From positions 13,839,758-13,903,757 of the forward strand of contig OX453280.1 in assembly GCA_949710005.1 (NCBI GenBank): 64,000 nucleotides of DNA, in the 5' to 3' direction. The notes below the pieces were generated by a model that was given only the letters and a program-made list of their open reading frames with translations, was not told the origin of the DNA and did not search any database. The number at the start of each line of letters is the position of its first letter. Within the stretch, counting starts at the first letter, position 1. Shown one piece after another: positions 9,101 to 24,100 of the stretch. Source of the DNA: Ricordea florida. Its lineage: Eukaryota; Cnidaria; Anthozoa; Corallimorpharia; Ricordeidae. Position numbers and translations under genes: made by a program.

Positions 9101-12100
9101 ATTATTTCCATCACTGCCAAATCCTGAAATTTCAATTCTGGTTGTTTTCACGGTTTAAAATAGTCGAAGAACGTTTTTCTGTTGGTTACGGAAAAGGATT
9201 AGTTAATCTGCTCAGATTAGTTTCATTTTTGGCTATTATATTGTCGACAGAAATAGAGCAGTAAACTTAAAATTTAAGCTAAGTGCTACCCTATGCTCAG
9301 CTAATGCGGTGAGTTGATTACCTTTCCGTATTGCATTTTGGGATTGAGAAAAGTCACATGATAAAACAGCCTCGATGCCGAGATATCGATTGAAAAAGTT
9401 CCATTCACCCACGTATGGAAAGCGTAGTCGCAGTTGTGGCAGAAATTGGACTAAATAGCTCTGTTTTGGTGCTGAAAGGACATCATCAAGTCTGGCAAGC
9501 GGTAACTTGACATGCAGCATTCGAAGAACTGAGTGTATGATGCAGCCTTGAACTGCCAAGAGTGCTTTTAAGCGCTAATAGCTGTAAACTTGGCAGGCGA
9601 GTGTGAGTTAAGCCAGAACAGAGCTAGTCTAAAAGCAGGTCTACGCAGTTCGGCATCATAAGAAATGTGTATTGTTGGGATTTACTTGAGTCCCTTTAGG
9701 TTTCAGGCTTATTAGAAAGTGGAGGTTTGGACCTGCTTTTAGACTTGTAAAACATTTTGATTTGGTGGGAAGGGATCAGTTCTGTGTGAGTGCACTACAG
9801 TTACCCATAATGCGTTGCAAGATATTTGTCTATAAAAGGTTCTGTGAGCCGCAAATTGTAGAGGAAAGTGGAGACGGATCGAAAGATGTCGAGGAAAAGC
9901 GAAGTTTATTGGAGGAAGAGAATGGTCACTTGAGTTGCTCTGTGTAAAAGATGTCGCACTTATACAGATAATGATGACAGTATTGTAATAACGGGCCCTG
10001 TGCAAGAACTTGTCACGTAAACTTGTTTTCATAAATGTGACGATACGGTTGGTTTCGTAAAATTATCTTGACAGAAATAAAAAGAGCAGCTCAAAATAAG
10101 CCAACGTGACAATTTTCGTTGGTATATTGTTTAAACTGGTGTTGTTACAGTTGAAAGAATTTAAAAGGATTTGTATGGGAAATGGAAGCTTTGTCACCCA
10201 TTCACGCTTGGATGGTTTTTCATACAAATCATTGTATTTTTCGAAGTTTTCAAACCGCCATAAAATTCTTCCTTTAAAATAGGAAAGCCTGAAAATTTCC
10301 ACTCCTGCCCATTTATTCTCGCTTCTTTGACCCATGGTAAAAAAAGGAATGTGAGCTCTGTTTGTGGCGCTTAATTAGGACTAATTACACTGGGTTGCAA
10401 AAGCTTTTCGTCCGTAAACAAATGTATGGAAAATTTCGAGTGTTGAAATGGTCATAAAATCTTTACCTTAGGAGGTATTTGCCTGAACATTTGTATTCTG
10501 GCCACGACAAACACGATTCCTCCATTTGTGGAATATATAAAGTCCGAGCTTTAAGTTCACCAATTATCAGTCATGCGACAAGTTTGCTGCAAAAGGCATA
10601 TTTATGGCGACCTCGGACAAACAGTTTTGGCGAGATTATTTCCATCACTGCCAAATCCTGAAATTTCAATTCTGGTTGTTTTCACGGTTTAAAATAGTCG
10701 AAGAACGTTTTTCTGTTGGTTACGGAAAAGGATTAGTTAATCTGCTCAGATTAGTTTCATTTTTGGCTATTATATTGTCGACAGAAATAGAGCAGTAAAC
10801 TTAAAATTTAAGCTAAGTGCTACCCTATGCTCAGCTAATGCGGTGAGTTGATTACCTTTCCGTATTGCATTTTGGGATTGAGAAAAGTCACATGATAAAA
10901 CAGCCTCGATGCCGAGATATCGATTGAAAAAGTTCCATTCACCCACGTATGGAAAGCGTAGTCGCAGTTGTGGCAGAAATTGGACTAAATAGCTCTGTTT
11001 TGGTGCTGAAAGGACATCATCAAGTCTGGCAAGCGGTAACTTGACATGCAGCATTCGAAGAACTGAGTGTATGATGCAGCCTTGAACTGCCAAGAGTGCT
11101 TTTAAGCGCTAATAGCTGTAAACTTGGCAGGCGAGTGTGAGTTAAGCCAGAACAGAGCTAGTCTAAAAGCAGGTCTACGCAGTTCGGCATCATAAGAAAT
11201 GTGTATTGTTGGGATTTACTTGAGTCCCTTTAGGTTTCAGGCTTATTAGAAAGTGGAGGTTTGGACCTGCTTTTAGACTTGTAAAACATTTTGATTTGGT
11301 GGGAAGGGATCAGTTCTGTGTGAGTGCACTACAGTTACCCATAATGCGTTGCAAGATATTTGTCTATAAAAGGTTCTGTGAGCCGCAAATTGTAGAGGAA
11401 AGTGGAGACGGATCGAAAGATGTCGAGGAAAAGCGAAGTTTATTGGAGGAAGAGAATGGTCACTTGAGTTGCTCTGTGTAAAAGATGTCGCACTTATACA
11501 GATAATGATGACAGTATTGTAATAACGGGCCCTGTGCAAGAACTTGTCACGTAAACTTGTTTTCATAAATGTGACGATACGGTTGGTTTCGTAAAATTAT
11601 CTTGACAGAAATAAAAAGAGCAGCTCAAAATAAGCCAACGTGACAATTTTCGTTGGTATATTGTTTAAACTGGTGTTGTTACAGTTGAAAGAATTTAAAA
11701 GGATTTGTATGGGAAATGGAAGCTTTGTCACCCATTCACGCTTGGATGGTTTTTCATACAAATCATTGTATTTTTCGAAGTTTTCAAACCGCCATAAAAT
11801 TCTTCCTTTAAAATAGGAAAGCCTGAAAATTTCCACTCCTGCCCATTTATTCTCGCTTCTTTGACCCATGGTAAAAAAAGGAATGTGAGCTCTGTTTGTG
11901 GCGCTTAATTTGGACTAATTACACTGGGTTGCAAAAGCTTTTCGTCCGTAAACAAATGTATGGAAAATTTCGAGTGTTGAAATGGTCATAAAATCTTTAC
12001 CTTAGGAGGTATTTGCCTGAACATTTGTATTCTGGCCACGACAAACACGATTCCTCCATTTGTGGAATATATAAAGTCCGAGCTTTAAGTTCACCAATTA

Positions 12101-15100
12101 TCAGTCATGCGACAAGTTTGCTGCAAAAGGCATATTTATGGCGACCTCGGACAAACAGTTTTGGCGAGATTATTTCCATCACTGCCAAATCCTGAAATTT
12201 CAATTCTGGTTGTTTTCACGGTTTAAAATAGTCGAAGAACGTTTTTCTGTTGGTTACGGAAAAGGATTAGTTAATCTGCTCAGATTAGTTTCATTTTTGG
12301 CTATTATATTGTCGACAGAAATAGAGCAGTAAACTTAAAATTTAAGCTAAGTGCTACCCTATGCTCAGCTAATGCGGTGAGTTGATTACCTTTCCGTATT
12401 GCATTTTGGGATTGAGAAAAGTCACATGATAAAACAGCCTCGATGCCGAGATATCGATTGAAAAAGTTCCATTCACCCACGTATGGAAAGCGTAGTCGCA
12501 GTTGTGGCAGAAATTGGACTAAATAGCTCTGTTTTGGTGCTGAAAGGACATCATCAAGTCTGGCAAGCGGTAACTTGACATGCAGCATTCGAAGAACTGA
12601 GTGTATGATGCAGCCTTGAACTGCCAAGAGTGCTTTTAAGCGCTAATAGCTGTAAACTTGGCAGGCGAGTGTGAGTTAAGCCAGAACAGAGCTAGTCTAA
12701 AAGCAGGTCTACGCAGTTCGGCATCATAAGAAATGTGTATTGTTGGGATTTACTTGAGTCCCTTTAGGTTTCAGGCTTATTAGAAAGTGGAGGTTTGGAC
12801 CTGCTTTTAGACTTGTAAAACATTTTGATTTGGTGGGAAGGGATCAGTTCTGTGTGAGTGCACTACAGTTACCCATAATGCGTTGCAAGATATTTGTCTA
12901 TAAAAGGTTCTGTGAGCCGCAAATTGTAGAGGAAAGTGGAGACGGATCGAAAGATGTCGAGGAAAAGCGAAGTTTATTGGAGGAAGAGAATGGTCACTTG
13001 AGTTGCTCTGTGTAAAAGATGTCGCACTTATACAGATAATGATGACAGTATTGTAATAACGGGCCCTGTGCAAGAACTTGTCACGTAAACTTGTTTTCAT
13101 AAATGTGACGATACGGTTGGTTTCGTAAAATTATCTTGACAGAAATAAAAAGAGCAGCTCAAAATAAGCCAACGTGACAATTTTCGTTGGTATATTGTTT
13201 AAACTGGTGTTGTTACAGTTGAAAGAATTTAAAAGGATTTGTATGGGAAATGGAAGCTTTGTCACCCATTCACGCTTGGATGGTTTTTCATACAAATCAT
13301 TGTATTTTTCGAAGTTTTCAAACCGCCATAAAATTCTTCCTTTAAAATAGGAAAGCCTGAAAATTTCCACTCCTGCCCATTTATTCTCGCTTCTTTGACC
13401 CATGGTAAAAAAAGGAATGTGAGCTCTGTTTGTGGCGCTTAATTAGGACTAATTACACTGGGTTGCAAAAGCTTTTCGTCCGTAAACAAATGTATGGAAA
13501 ATTTCGAGTGTTGAAATGGTCATAAAATCTTTACCTTAGGAGGTATTTGCCTGAACATTTGTATTCTGGCCACGACAAACACGATTCCTCCATTTGTGGA
13601 ATATATAAAGTCCGAGCTTTAAGTTCACCAATTATCAGTCATGCGACAAGTTTGCTGCAAAAGGCATATTTATGGCGACCTCGGACAAACAGTTTTGGCG
13701 AGATTATTTCCATCACTGCCAAATCCTGAAATTTCAATTCTGGTTGTTTTCACGGTTTAAAATAGTCGAAGAACGTTTTTCTGTTGGTTACGGAAAAGGA
13801 TTAGTTAATCTGCTCAGATTAGTTTCATTTTTGGCTATTATATTGTCGACAGAAATAGAGCAGTAAACTTAAAATTTAAGCTAAGTGCTACCCTATGCTC
13901 AGCTAATGCGGTGAGTTGATTACCTTTCCGTATTGCATTTTGGGATTGAGAAAAGTCACATGATAAAACAGCCTCGATGCCGAGATATCGATTGAAAAAG
14001 TTCCATTCACCCACGTATGGAAAGCGTAGTCGCAGTTGTGGCAGAAATTGGACTAAATAGCTCTGTTTTGGTGCTGAAAGGACATCATCAAGTCTGGCAA
14101 GCGGTAACTTGACATGCAGCATTCGAAGAACTGAGTGTATGATGCAGCCTTGAACTGCCAAGAGTGCTTTTAAGCGCTAATAGCTGTAAACTTGGCAGGC
14201 GAGTGTGAGTTAAGCCAGAACAGAGCTAGTCTAAAAGCAGGTCTACGCAGTTCGGCATCATAAGAAATGTGTATTGTTGGGATTTACTTGAGTCCCTTTA
14301 GGTTTCAGGCTTATTAGAAAGTGGAGGTTTGGACCTGCTTTTAGACTTGTAAAACATTTTGATTTGGTGGGAAGGGATCAGTTCTGTGTGAGTGCACTAC
14401 AGTTACCCATAATGCGTTGCAAGATATTTGTCTATAAAAGGTTCTGTGAGCCGCAAATTGTAGAGGAAAGTGGAGACGGATCGAAAGATGTCGAGGAAAA
14501 GCGAAGTTTATTGGAGGAAGAGAATGGTCACTTGAGTTGCTCTGTGTAAAAGATGTCGCACTTATACAGATAATGATGACAGTATTGTAATAACGGGCCC
14601 TGTGCAAGAACTTGTCACGTAAACTTGTTTTCATAAATGTGACGATACGGTTGGTTTCGTAAAATTATCTTGACAGAAATAAAAAGAGCAGCTCAAAATA
14701 AGCCAACGTGACAATTTTCGTTGGTATATTGTTTAAACTGGTGTTGTTACAGTTGAAAGAATTTAAAAGGATTTGTATGGGAAATGGAAGCTTTGTCACC
14801 CATTCACGCTTGGATGGTTTTTCATACAAATCATTGTATTTTTCGAAGTTTTCAAACCGCCATAAAATTCTTCCTTTAAAATAGGAAAGCCTGAAAATTT
14901 CCACTCCTGCCCATTTATTCTCGCTTCTTTGACCCATGGTAAAAAAAGGAATGTGAGCTCTGTTTGTGGCGCTTAATTAGGACTAATTACACTGGGTTGC
15001 AAAAGCTTTTCGTCCGTAAACAAATGTATGGAAAATTTCGAGTGTTGAAATGGTCATAAAATCTTTACCTTAGGAGGTATTTGCCTGAACATTTGTATTC

Positions 15101-18100
15101 TGGCCACGACAAACACGATTCCTCCATTTGTGGAATATATAAAGTCCGAGCTTTAAGTTCACCAATTATCAGTCATGCGACAAGTTTGCTGCAAAAGGCA
15201 TATTTATGGCGACCTCGGACAAACAGTTTTGGCGAGATTATTTCCATCACTGCCAAATCCTGAAATTTCAATTCTGGTTGTTTTCACGGTTTAAAATAGT
15301 CGAAGAACGTTTTTCTGTTGGTTACGGAAAAGGATTAGTTAATCTGCTCAGATTAGTTTCATTTTTGGCTATTATATTGTCGACAGAAATAGAGCAGTAA
15401 ACTTAAAATTTAAGCTAAGTGCTACCCTATGCTCAGCTAATGCGGTGAGTTGATTACCTTTCCGTATTGCATTTTGGGATTGAGAAAAGTCACATGATAA
15501 AACAGCCTCGATGCCGAGATATCGATTGAAAAAGTTCCATTCACCCACGTATGGAAAGCGTAGTCGCAGTTGTGGCAGAAATTGGACTAAATAGCTCTGT
15601 TTTGGTGCTGAAAGGACATCATCAAGTCTGGCAAGCGGTAACTTGACATGCAGCATTCGAAGAACTGAGTGTATGATGCAGCCTTGAACTGCCAAGAGTG
15701 CTTTTAAGCGCTAATAGCTGTAAACTTGGCAGGCGAGTGTGAGTTAAGCCAGAACAGAGCTAGTCTAAAAGCAGGTCTACGCAGTTCGGCATCATAAGAA
15801 ATGTGTATTGTTGGGATTTACTTGAGTCCCTTTAGGTTTCAGGCTTATTAGAAAGTGGAGGTTTGGACCTGCTTTTAGACTTGTAAAACATTTTGATTTG
15901 GTGGGAAGGGATCAGTTCTGTGTGAGTGCACTACAGTTACCCATAATGCGTTGCAAGATATTTGTCTATAAAAGGTTCTGTGAGCCGCAAATTGTAGAGG
16001 AAAGTGGAGACGGATCGAAAGATGTCGAGGAAAAGCGAAGTTTATTGGAGGAAGAGAATGGTCACTTGAGTTGCTCTGTGTAAAAGATGTCGCACTTATA
16101 CAGATAATGATGACAGTATTGTAATAACGGGCCCTGTGCAAGAACTTGTCACGTAAACTTGTTTTCATAAATGTGACGATACGGTTGGTTTCGTAAAATT
16201 ATCTTGACAGAAATAAAAAGAGCAGCTCAAAATAAGCCAACGTGACAATTTTCGTTGGTATATTGTTTAAACTGGTGTTGTTACAGTTGAAAGAATTTAA
16301 AAGGATTTGTATGGGAAATGGAAGCTTTGTCACCCATTCACGCTTGGATGGTTTTTCATACAAATCATTGTATTTTTCGAAGTTTTCAAACCGCCATAAA
16401 ATTCTTCCTTTAAAATAGGAAAGCCTGAAAATTTCCACTCCTGCCCATTTATTCTCGCTTCTTTGACCCATGGTAAAAAAAGGAATGTGAGCTCTGTTTG
16501 TGGCGCTTAATTAGGACTAATTACACTGGGTTGCAAAAGCTTTTCGTCCGTAAACAAATGTATGGAAAATTTCGAGTGTTGAAATGGTCATAAAATCTTT
16601 ACCTTAGGAGGTATTTGCCTGAACATTTGTATTCTGGCCACGACAAACACGATTCCTCCATTTGTGGAATATATAAAGTCCGAGCTTTAAGTTCACCAAT
16701 TATCAGTCATGCGACAAGTTTGCTGCAAAAGGCATATTTATGGCGACCTCGGACAAACAGTTTTGGCGAGATTATTTCCATCACTGCCAAATCCTGAAAT
16801 TTCAATTCTGGTTGTTTTCACGGTTTAAAATAGTCGAAGAACGTTTTTCTGTTGGTTACGGAAAAGGATTAGTTAATCTGCTCAGATTAGTTTCATTTTT
16901 GGCTATTATATTGTCGACAGAAATAGAGCAGTAAACTTAAAATTTAAGCTAAGTGCTACCCTATGCTCAGCTAATGCGGTGAGTTGATTACCTTTCCGTA
17001 TTGCATTTTGGGATTGAGAAAAGTCACATGATAAAACAGCCTCGATGCCGAGATATCGATTGAAAAAGTTCCATTCACCCACGTATGGAAAGCGTAGTCG
17101 CAGTTGTGGCAGAAATTGGACTAAATAGCTCTGTTTTGGTGCTGAAAGGACATCATCAAGTCTGGCAAGCGGTAACTTGACATGCAGCATTCGAAGAACT
17201 GAGTGTATGATGCAGCCTTGAACTGCCAAGAGTGCTTTTAAGCGCTAATAGCTGTAAACTTGGCAGGCGAGTGTGAGTTAAGCCAGAACAGAGCTAGTCT
17301 AAAAGCAGGTCTACGCAGTTCGGCATCATAAGAAATGTGTATTGTTGGGATTTACTTGAGTCCCTTTAGGTTTCAGGCTTATTAGAAAGTGGAGGTTTGG
17401 ACCTGCTTTTAGACTTGTAAAACATTTTGATTTGGTGGGAAGGGATCAGTTCTGTGTGAGTGCACTACAGTTACCCATAATGCGTTGCAAGATATTTGTC
17501 TATAAAAGGTTCTGTGAGCCGCAAATTGTAGAGGAAAGTGGAGACGGATCGAAAGATGTCGAGGAAAAGCGAAGTTTATTGGAGGAAGAGAATGGTCACT
17601 TGAGTTGCTCTGTGTAAAAGATGTCGCACTTATACAGATAATGATGACAGTATTGTAATAACGGGCCCTGTGCAAGAACTTGTCACGTAAACTTGTTTTC
17701 ATAAATGTGACGATACGGTTGGTTTCGTAAAATTATCTTGACAGAAATAAAAAGAGCAGCTCAAAATAAGCCAACGTGACAATTTTCGTTGGTATATTGT
17801 TTAAACTGGTGTTGTTACAGTTGAAAGAATTTAAAAGGATTTGTATGGGAAATGGAAGCTTTGTCACCCATTCACGCTTGGATGGTTTTTCATACAAATC
17901 ATTGTATTTTTCGAAGTTTTCAAACCGCCATAAAATTCTTCCTTTAAAATAGGAAAGCCTGAAAATTTCCACTCCTGCCCATTTATTCTCGCTTCTTTGA
18001 CCCATGGTAAAAAAAGGAATGTGAGCTCTGTTTGTGGCGCTTAATTAGGACTAATTACACTGGGTTGCAAAAGCTTTTCGTCCGTAAACAAATGTATGGA

Positions 18101-21100
18101 AAATTTCGAGTGTTGAAATGGTCATAAAATCTTTACCTTAGGAGGTATTTGCCTGAACATTTGTATTCTGGCCACGACAAACACGATTCCTCCATTTGTG
18201 GAATATATAAAGTCCGAGCTTTAAGTTCACCAATTATCAGTCATGCGACAAGTTTGCTGCAAAAGGCATATTTATGGCGACCTCGGACAAACAGTTTTGG
18301 CGAGATTATTTCCATCACTGCCAAATCCTGAAATTTCAATTCTGGTTGTTTTCACGGTTTAAAATAGTCGAAGAACGTTTTTCTGTTGGTTACGGAAAAG
18401 GATTAGTTAATCTGCTCAGATTAGTTTCATTTTTGGCTATTATATTGTCGACAGAAATAGAGCAGTAAACTTAAAATTTAAGCTAAGTGCTACCCTATGC
18501 TCAGCTAATGCGGTGAGTTGATTACCTTTCCGTATTGCATTTTGGGATTGAGAAAAGTCACATGATAAAACAGCCTCGATGCCGAGATATCGATTGAAAA
18601 AGTTCCATTCACCCACGTATGGAAAGCGTAGTCGCAGTTGTGGCAGAAATTGGACTAAATAGCTCTGTTTTGGTGCTGAAAGGACATCATCAAGTCTGGC
18701 AAGCGGTAACTTGACATGCAGCATTCGAAGAACTGAGTGTATGATGCAGCCTTGAACTGCCAAGAGTGCTTTTAAGCGCTAATAGCTGTAAACTTGGCAG
18801 GCGAGTGTGAGTTAAGCCAGAACAGAGCTAGTCTAAAAGCAGGTCTACGCAGTTCGGCATCATAAGAAATGTGTATTGTTGGGATTTACTTGAGTCCCTT
18901 TAGGTTTCAGGCTTATTAGAAAGTGGAGGTTTGGACCTGCTTTTAGACTTGTAAAACATTTTGATTTGGTGGGAAGGGATCAGTTCTGTGTGAGTGCACT
19001 ACAGTTACCCATAATGCGTTGCAAGATATTTGTCTATAAAAGGTTCTGTGAGCCGCAAATTGTAGAGGAAAGTGGAGACGGATCGAAAGATGTCGAGGAA
19101 AAGCGAAGTTTATTGGAGGAAGAGAATGGTCACTTGAGTTGCTCTGTGTAAAAGATGTCGCACTTATACAGATAATGATGACAGTATTGTAATAACGGGC
19201 CCTGTGCAAGAACTTGTCACGTAAACTTGTTTTCATAAATGTGACGATACGGTTGGTTTCGTAAAATTATCTTGACAGAAATAAAAAGAGCAGCTCAAAA
19301 TAAGCCAACGTGACAATTTTCGTTGGTATATTGTTTAAACTGGTGTTGTTACAGTTGAAAGAATTTAAAAGGATTTGTATGGGAAATGGAAGCTTTGTCA
19401 CCCATTCACGCTTGGATGGTTTTTCATACAAATCATTGTATTTTTCGAAGTTTTCAAACCGCCATAAAATTCTTCCTTTAAAATAGGAAAGCCTGAAAAT
19501 TTCCACTCCTGCCCATTTATTCTCGCTTCTTTGACCCATGGTAAAAAAAGGAATGTGAGCTCTGTTTGTGGCGCTTAATTAGGACTAATTACACTGGGTT
19601 GCAAAAGCTTTTCGTCCGTAAACAAATGTATGGAAAATTTCGAGTGTTGAAATGGTCATAAAATCTTTACCTTAGGAGGTATTTGCCTGAACATTTGTAT
19701 TCTGGCCACGACAAACACGATTCCTCCATTTGTGGAATATATAAAGTCCGAGCTTTAAGTTCACCAATTATCAGTCATGCGACAAGTTTGCTGCAAAAGG
19801 CATATTTATGGCGACCTCGGACAAACAGTTTTGGCGAGATTATTTCCATCACTGCCAAATCCTGAAATTTCAATTCTGGTTGTTTTCACGGTTTAAAATA
19901 GTCGAAGAACGTTTTTCTGTTGGTTACGGAAAAGGATTAGTTAATCTGCTCAGATTAGTTTCATTTTTGGCTATTATATTGTCGACAGAAATAGAGCAGT
20001 AAACTTAAAATTTAAGCTAAGTGCTACCCTATGCTCAGCTAATGCGGTGAGTTGATTACCTTTCCGTATTGCATTTTGGGATTGAGAAAAGTCACATGAT
20101 AAAACAGCCTCGATGCCGAGATATCGATTGAAAAAGTTCCATTCACCCACGTATGGAAAGCGTAGTCGCAGTTGTGGCAGAAATTGGACTAAATAGCTCT
20201 GTTTTGGTGCTGAAAGGACATCATCAAGTCTGGCAAGCGGTAACTTGACATGCAGCATTCGAAGAACTGAGTGTATGATGCAGCCTTGAACTGCCAAGAG
20301 TGCTTTTAAGCGCTAATAGCTGTAAACTTGGCAGGCGAGTGTGAGTTAAGCCAGAACAGAGCTAGTCTAAAAGCAGGTCTACGCAGTTCGGCATCATAAG
20401 AAATGTGTATTGTTGGGATTTACTTGAGTCCCTTTAGGTTTCAGGCTTATTAGAAAGTGGAGGTTTGGACCTGCTTTTAGACTTGTAAAACATTTTGATT
20501 TGGTGGGAAGGGATCAGTTCTGTGTGAGTGCACTACAGTTACCCATAATGCGTTGCAAGATATTTGTCTATAAAAGGTTCTGTGAGCCGCAAATTGTAGA
20601 GGAAAGTGGAGACGGATCGAAAGATGTCGAGGAAAAGCGAAGTTTATTGGAGGAAGAGAATGGTCACTTGAGTTGCTCTGTGTAAAAGATGTCGCACTTA
20701 TACAGATAATGATGACAGTATTGTAATAACGGGCCCTGTGCAAGAACTTGTCACGTAAACTTGTTTTCATAAATGTGACGATACGGTTGGTTTCGTAAAA
20801 TTATCTTGACAGAAATAAAAAGAGCAGCTCAAAATAAGCCAACGTGACAATTTTCGTTGGTATATTGTTTAAACTGGTGTTGTTACAGTTGAAAGAATTT
20901 AAAAGGATTTGTATGGGAAATGGAAGCTTTGTCACCCATTCACGCTTGGATGGTTTTTCATACAAATCATTGTATTTTTCGAAGTTTTCAAACCGCCATA
21001 AAATTCTTCCTTTAAAATAGGAAAGCCTGAAAATTTCCACTCCTGCCCATTTATTCTCGCTTCTTTGACCCATGGTAAAAAAAGGAATGTGAGCTCTGTT

Positions 21101-24100
21101 TGTGGCGCTTAATTAGGACTAATTACACTGGGTTGCAAAAGCTTTTCGTCCGTAAACAAATGTATGGAAAATTTCGAGTGTTGAAATGGTCATAAAATCT
21201 TTACCTTAGGAGGTATTTGCCTGAACATTTGTATTCTGGCCACGACAAACACGATTCCTCCATTTGTGGAATATATAAAGTCCGAGCTTTAAGTTCACCA
21301 ATTATCAGTCATGCGACAAGTTTGCTGCAAAAGGCATATTTATGGCGACCTCGGACAAACAGTTTTGGCGAGATTATTTCCATCACTGCCAAATCCTGAA
21401 ATTTCAATTCTGGTTGTTTTCACGGTTTAAAATAGTCGAAGAACGTTTTTCTGTTGGTTACGGAAAAGGATTAGTTAATCTGCTCAGATTAGTTTCATTT
21501 TTGGCTATTATATTGTCGACAGAAATAGAGCAGTAAACTTAAAATTTAAGCTAAGTGCTACCCTATGCTCAGCTAATGCGGTGAGTTGATTACCTTTCCG
21601 TATTGCATTTTGGGATTGAGAAAAGTCACATGATAAAACAGCCTCGATGCCGAGATATCGATTGAAAAAGTTCCATTCACCCACGTATGGAAAGCGTAGT
21701 CGCAGTTGTGGCAGAAATTGGACTAAATAGCTCTGTTTTGGTGCTGAAAGGACATCATCAAGTCTGGCAAGCGGTAACTTGACATGCAGCATTCGAAGAA
21801 CTGAGTGTATGATGCAGCCTTGAACTGCCAAGAGTGCTTTTAAGCGCTAATAGCTGTAAACTTGGCAGGCGAGTGTGAGTTAAGCCAGAACAGAGCTAGT
21901 CTAAAAGCAGGTCTACGCAGTTCGGCATCATAAGAAATGTGTATTGTTGGGATTTACTTGAGTCCCTTTAGGTTTCAGGCTTATTAGAAAGTGGAGGTTT
22001 GGACCTGCTTTTAGACTTGTAAAACATTTTGATTTGGTGGGAAGGGATCAGTTCTGTGTGAGTGCACTACAGTTACCCATAATGCGTTGCAAGATATTTG
22101 TCTATAAAAGGTTCTGTGAGCCGCAAATTGTAGAGGAAAGTGGAGACGGATCGAAAGATGTCGAGGAAAAGCGAAGTTTATTGGAGGAAGAGAATGGTCA
22201 CTTGAGTTGCTCTGTGTAAAAGATGTCGCACTTATACAGATAATGATGACAGTATTGTAATAACGGGCCCTGTGCAAGAACTTGTCACGTAAACTTGTTT
22301 TCATAAATGTGACGATACGGTTGGTTTCGTAAAATTATCTTGACAGAAATAAAAAGAGCAGCTCAAAATAAGCCAACGTGACAATTTTCGTTGGTATATT
22401 GTTTAAACTGGTGTTGTTACAGTTGAAAGAATTTAAAAGGATTTGTATGGGAAATGGAAGCTTTGTCACCCATTCACGCTTGGATGGTTTTTCATACAAA
22501 TCATTGTATTTTTCGAAGTTTTCAAACCGCCATAAAATTCTTCCTTTAAAATAGGAAAGCCTGAAAATTTCCACTCCTGCCCATTTATTCTCGCTTCTTT
22601 GACCCATGGTAAAAAAAGGAATGTGAGCTCTGTTTGTGGCGCTTAATTAGGACTAATTACACTGGGTTGCAAAAGCTTTTCGTCCGTAAACAAATGTATG
22701 GAAAATTTCGAGTGTTGAAATGGTCATAAAATCTTTACCTTAGGAGGTATTTGCCTGAACATTTGTATTCTGGCCACGACAAACACGATTCCTCCATTTG
22801 TGGAATATATAAAGTCCGAGCTTTAAGTTCACCAATTATCAGTCATGCGACAAGTTTGCTGCAAAAGGCATATTTATGGCGACCTCGGACAAACAGTTTT
22901 GGCGAGATTATTTCCATCACTGCCAAATCCTGAAATTTCAATTCTGGTTGTTTTCACGGTTTAAAATAGTCGAAGAACGTTTTTCTGTTGGTTACGGAAA
23001 AGGATTAGTTAATCTGCTCAGATTAGTTTCATTTTTGGCTATTATATTGTCGACAGAAATAGAGCAGTAAACTTAAAATTTAAGCTAAGTGCTACCCTAT
23101 GCTCAGCTAATGCGGTGAGTTGATTACCTTTCCGTATTGCATTTTGGGATTGAGAAAAGTCACATGATAAAACAGCCTCGATGCCGAGATATCGATTGAA
23201 AAAGTTCCATTCACCCACGTATGGAAAGCGTAGTCGCAGTTGTGGCAGAAATTGGACTAAATAGCTCTGTTTTGGTGCTGAAAGGACATCATCAAGTCTG
23301 GCAAGCGGTAACTTGACATGCAGCATTCGAAGAACTGAGTGTATGATGCAGCCTTGAACTGCCAAGAGTGCTTTTAAGCGCTAATAGCTGTAAACTTGGC
23401 AGGCGAGTGTGAGTTAAGCCAGAACAGAGCTAGTCTAAAAGCAGGTCTACGCAGTTCGGCATCATAAGAAATGTGTATTGTTGGGATTTACTTGAGTCCC
23501 TTTAGGTTTCAGGCTTATTAGAAAGTGGAGGTTTGGACCTGCTTTTAGACTTGTAAAACATTTTGATTTGGTGGGAAGGGATCAGTTCTGTGTGAGTGCA
23601 CTACAGTTACCCATAATGCGTTGCAAGATATTTGTCTATAAAAGGTTCTGTGAGCCGCAAATTGTAGAGGAAAGTGGAGACGGATCGAAAGATGTCGAGG
23701 AAAAGCGAAGTTTATTGGAGGAAGAGAATGGTCACTTGAGTTGCTCTGTGTAAAAGATGTCGCACTTATACATATAATGATGACAGTATTGTAATAACGG
23801 GCCCTGTGCAAGAACTTGTCACGTAAACTTGTTTTCATAAATGTGACGATACGGTTGGTTTCGTAAAATTATCTTGACAGAAATAAAAAGAGCAGCTCAA
23901 AATAAGCCAACGTGACAATTTTCGTTGGTATATTGTTTAAACTGGTGTTGTTACAGTTGAAAGAATTTAAAAGGATTTGTATGGGAAATGGAAGCTTTGT
24001 CACCCATTCACGCTTGGATGGTTTTTCATACAAATCATTGTATTTTTCGAAGTTTTCAAACCGCCATAAAATTCTTCCTTTAAAATAGGAAAGCCTGAAA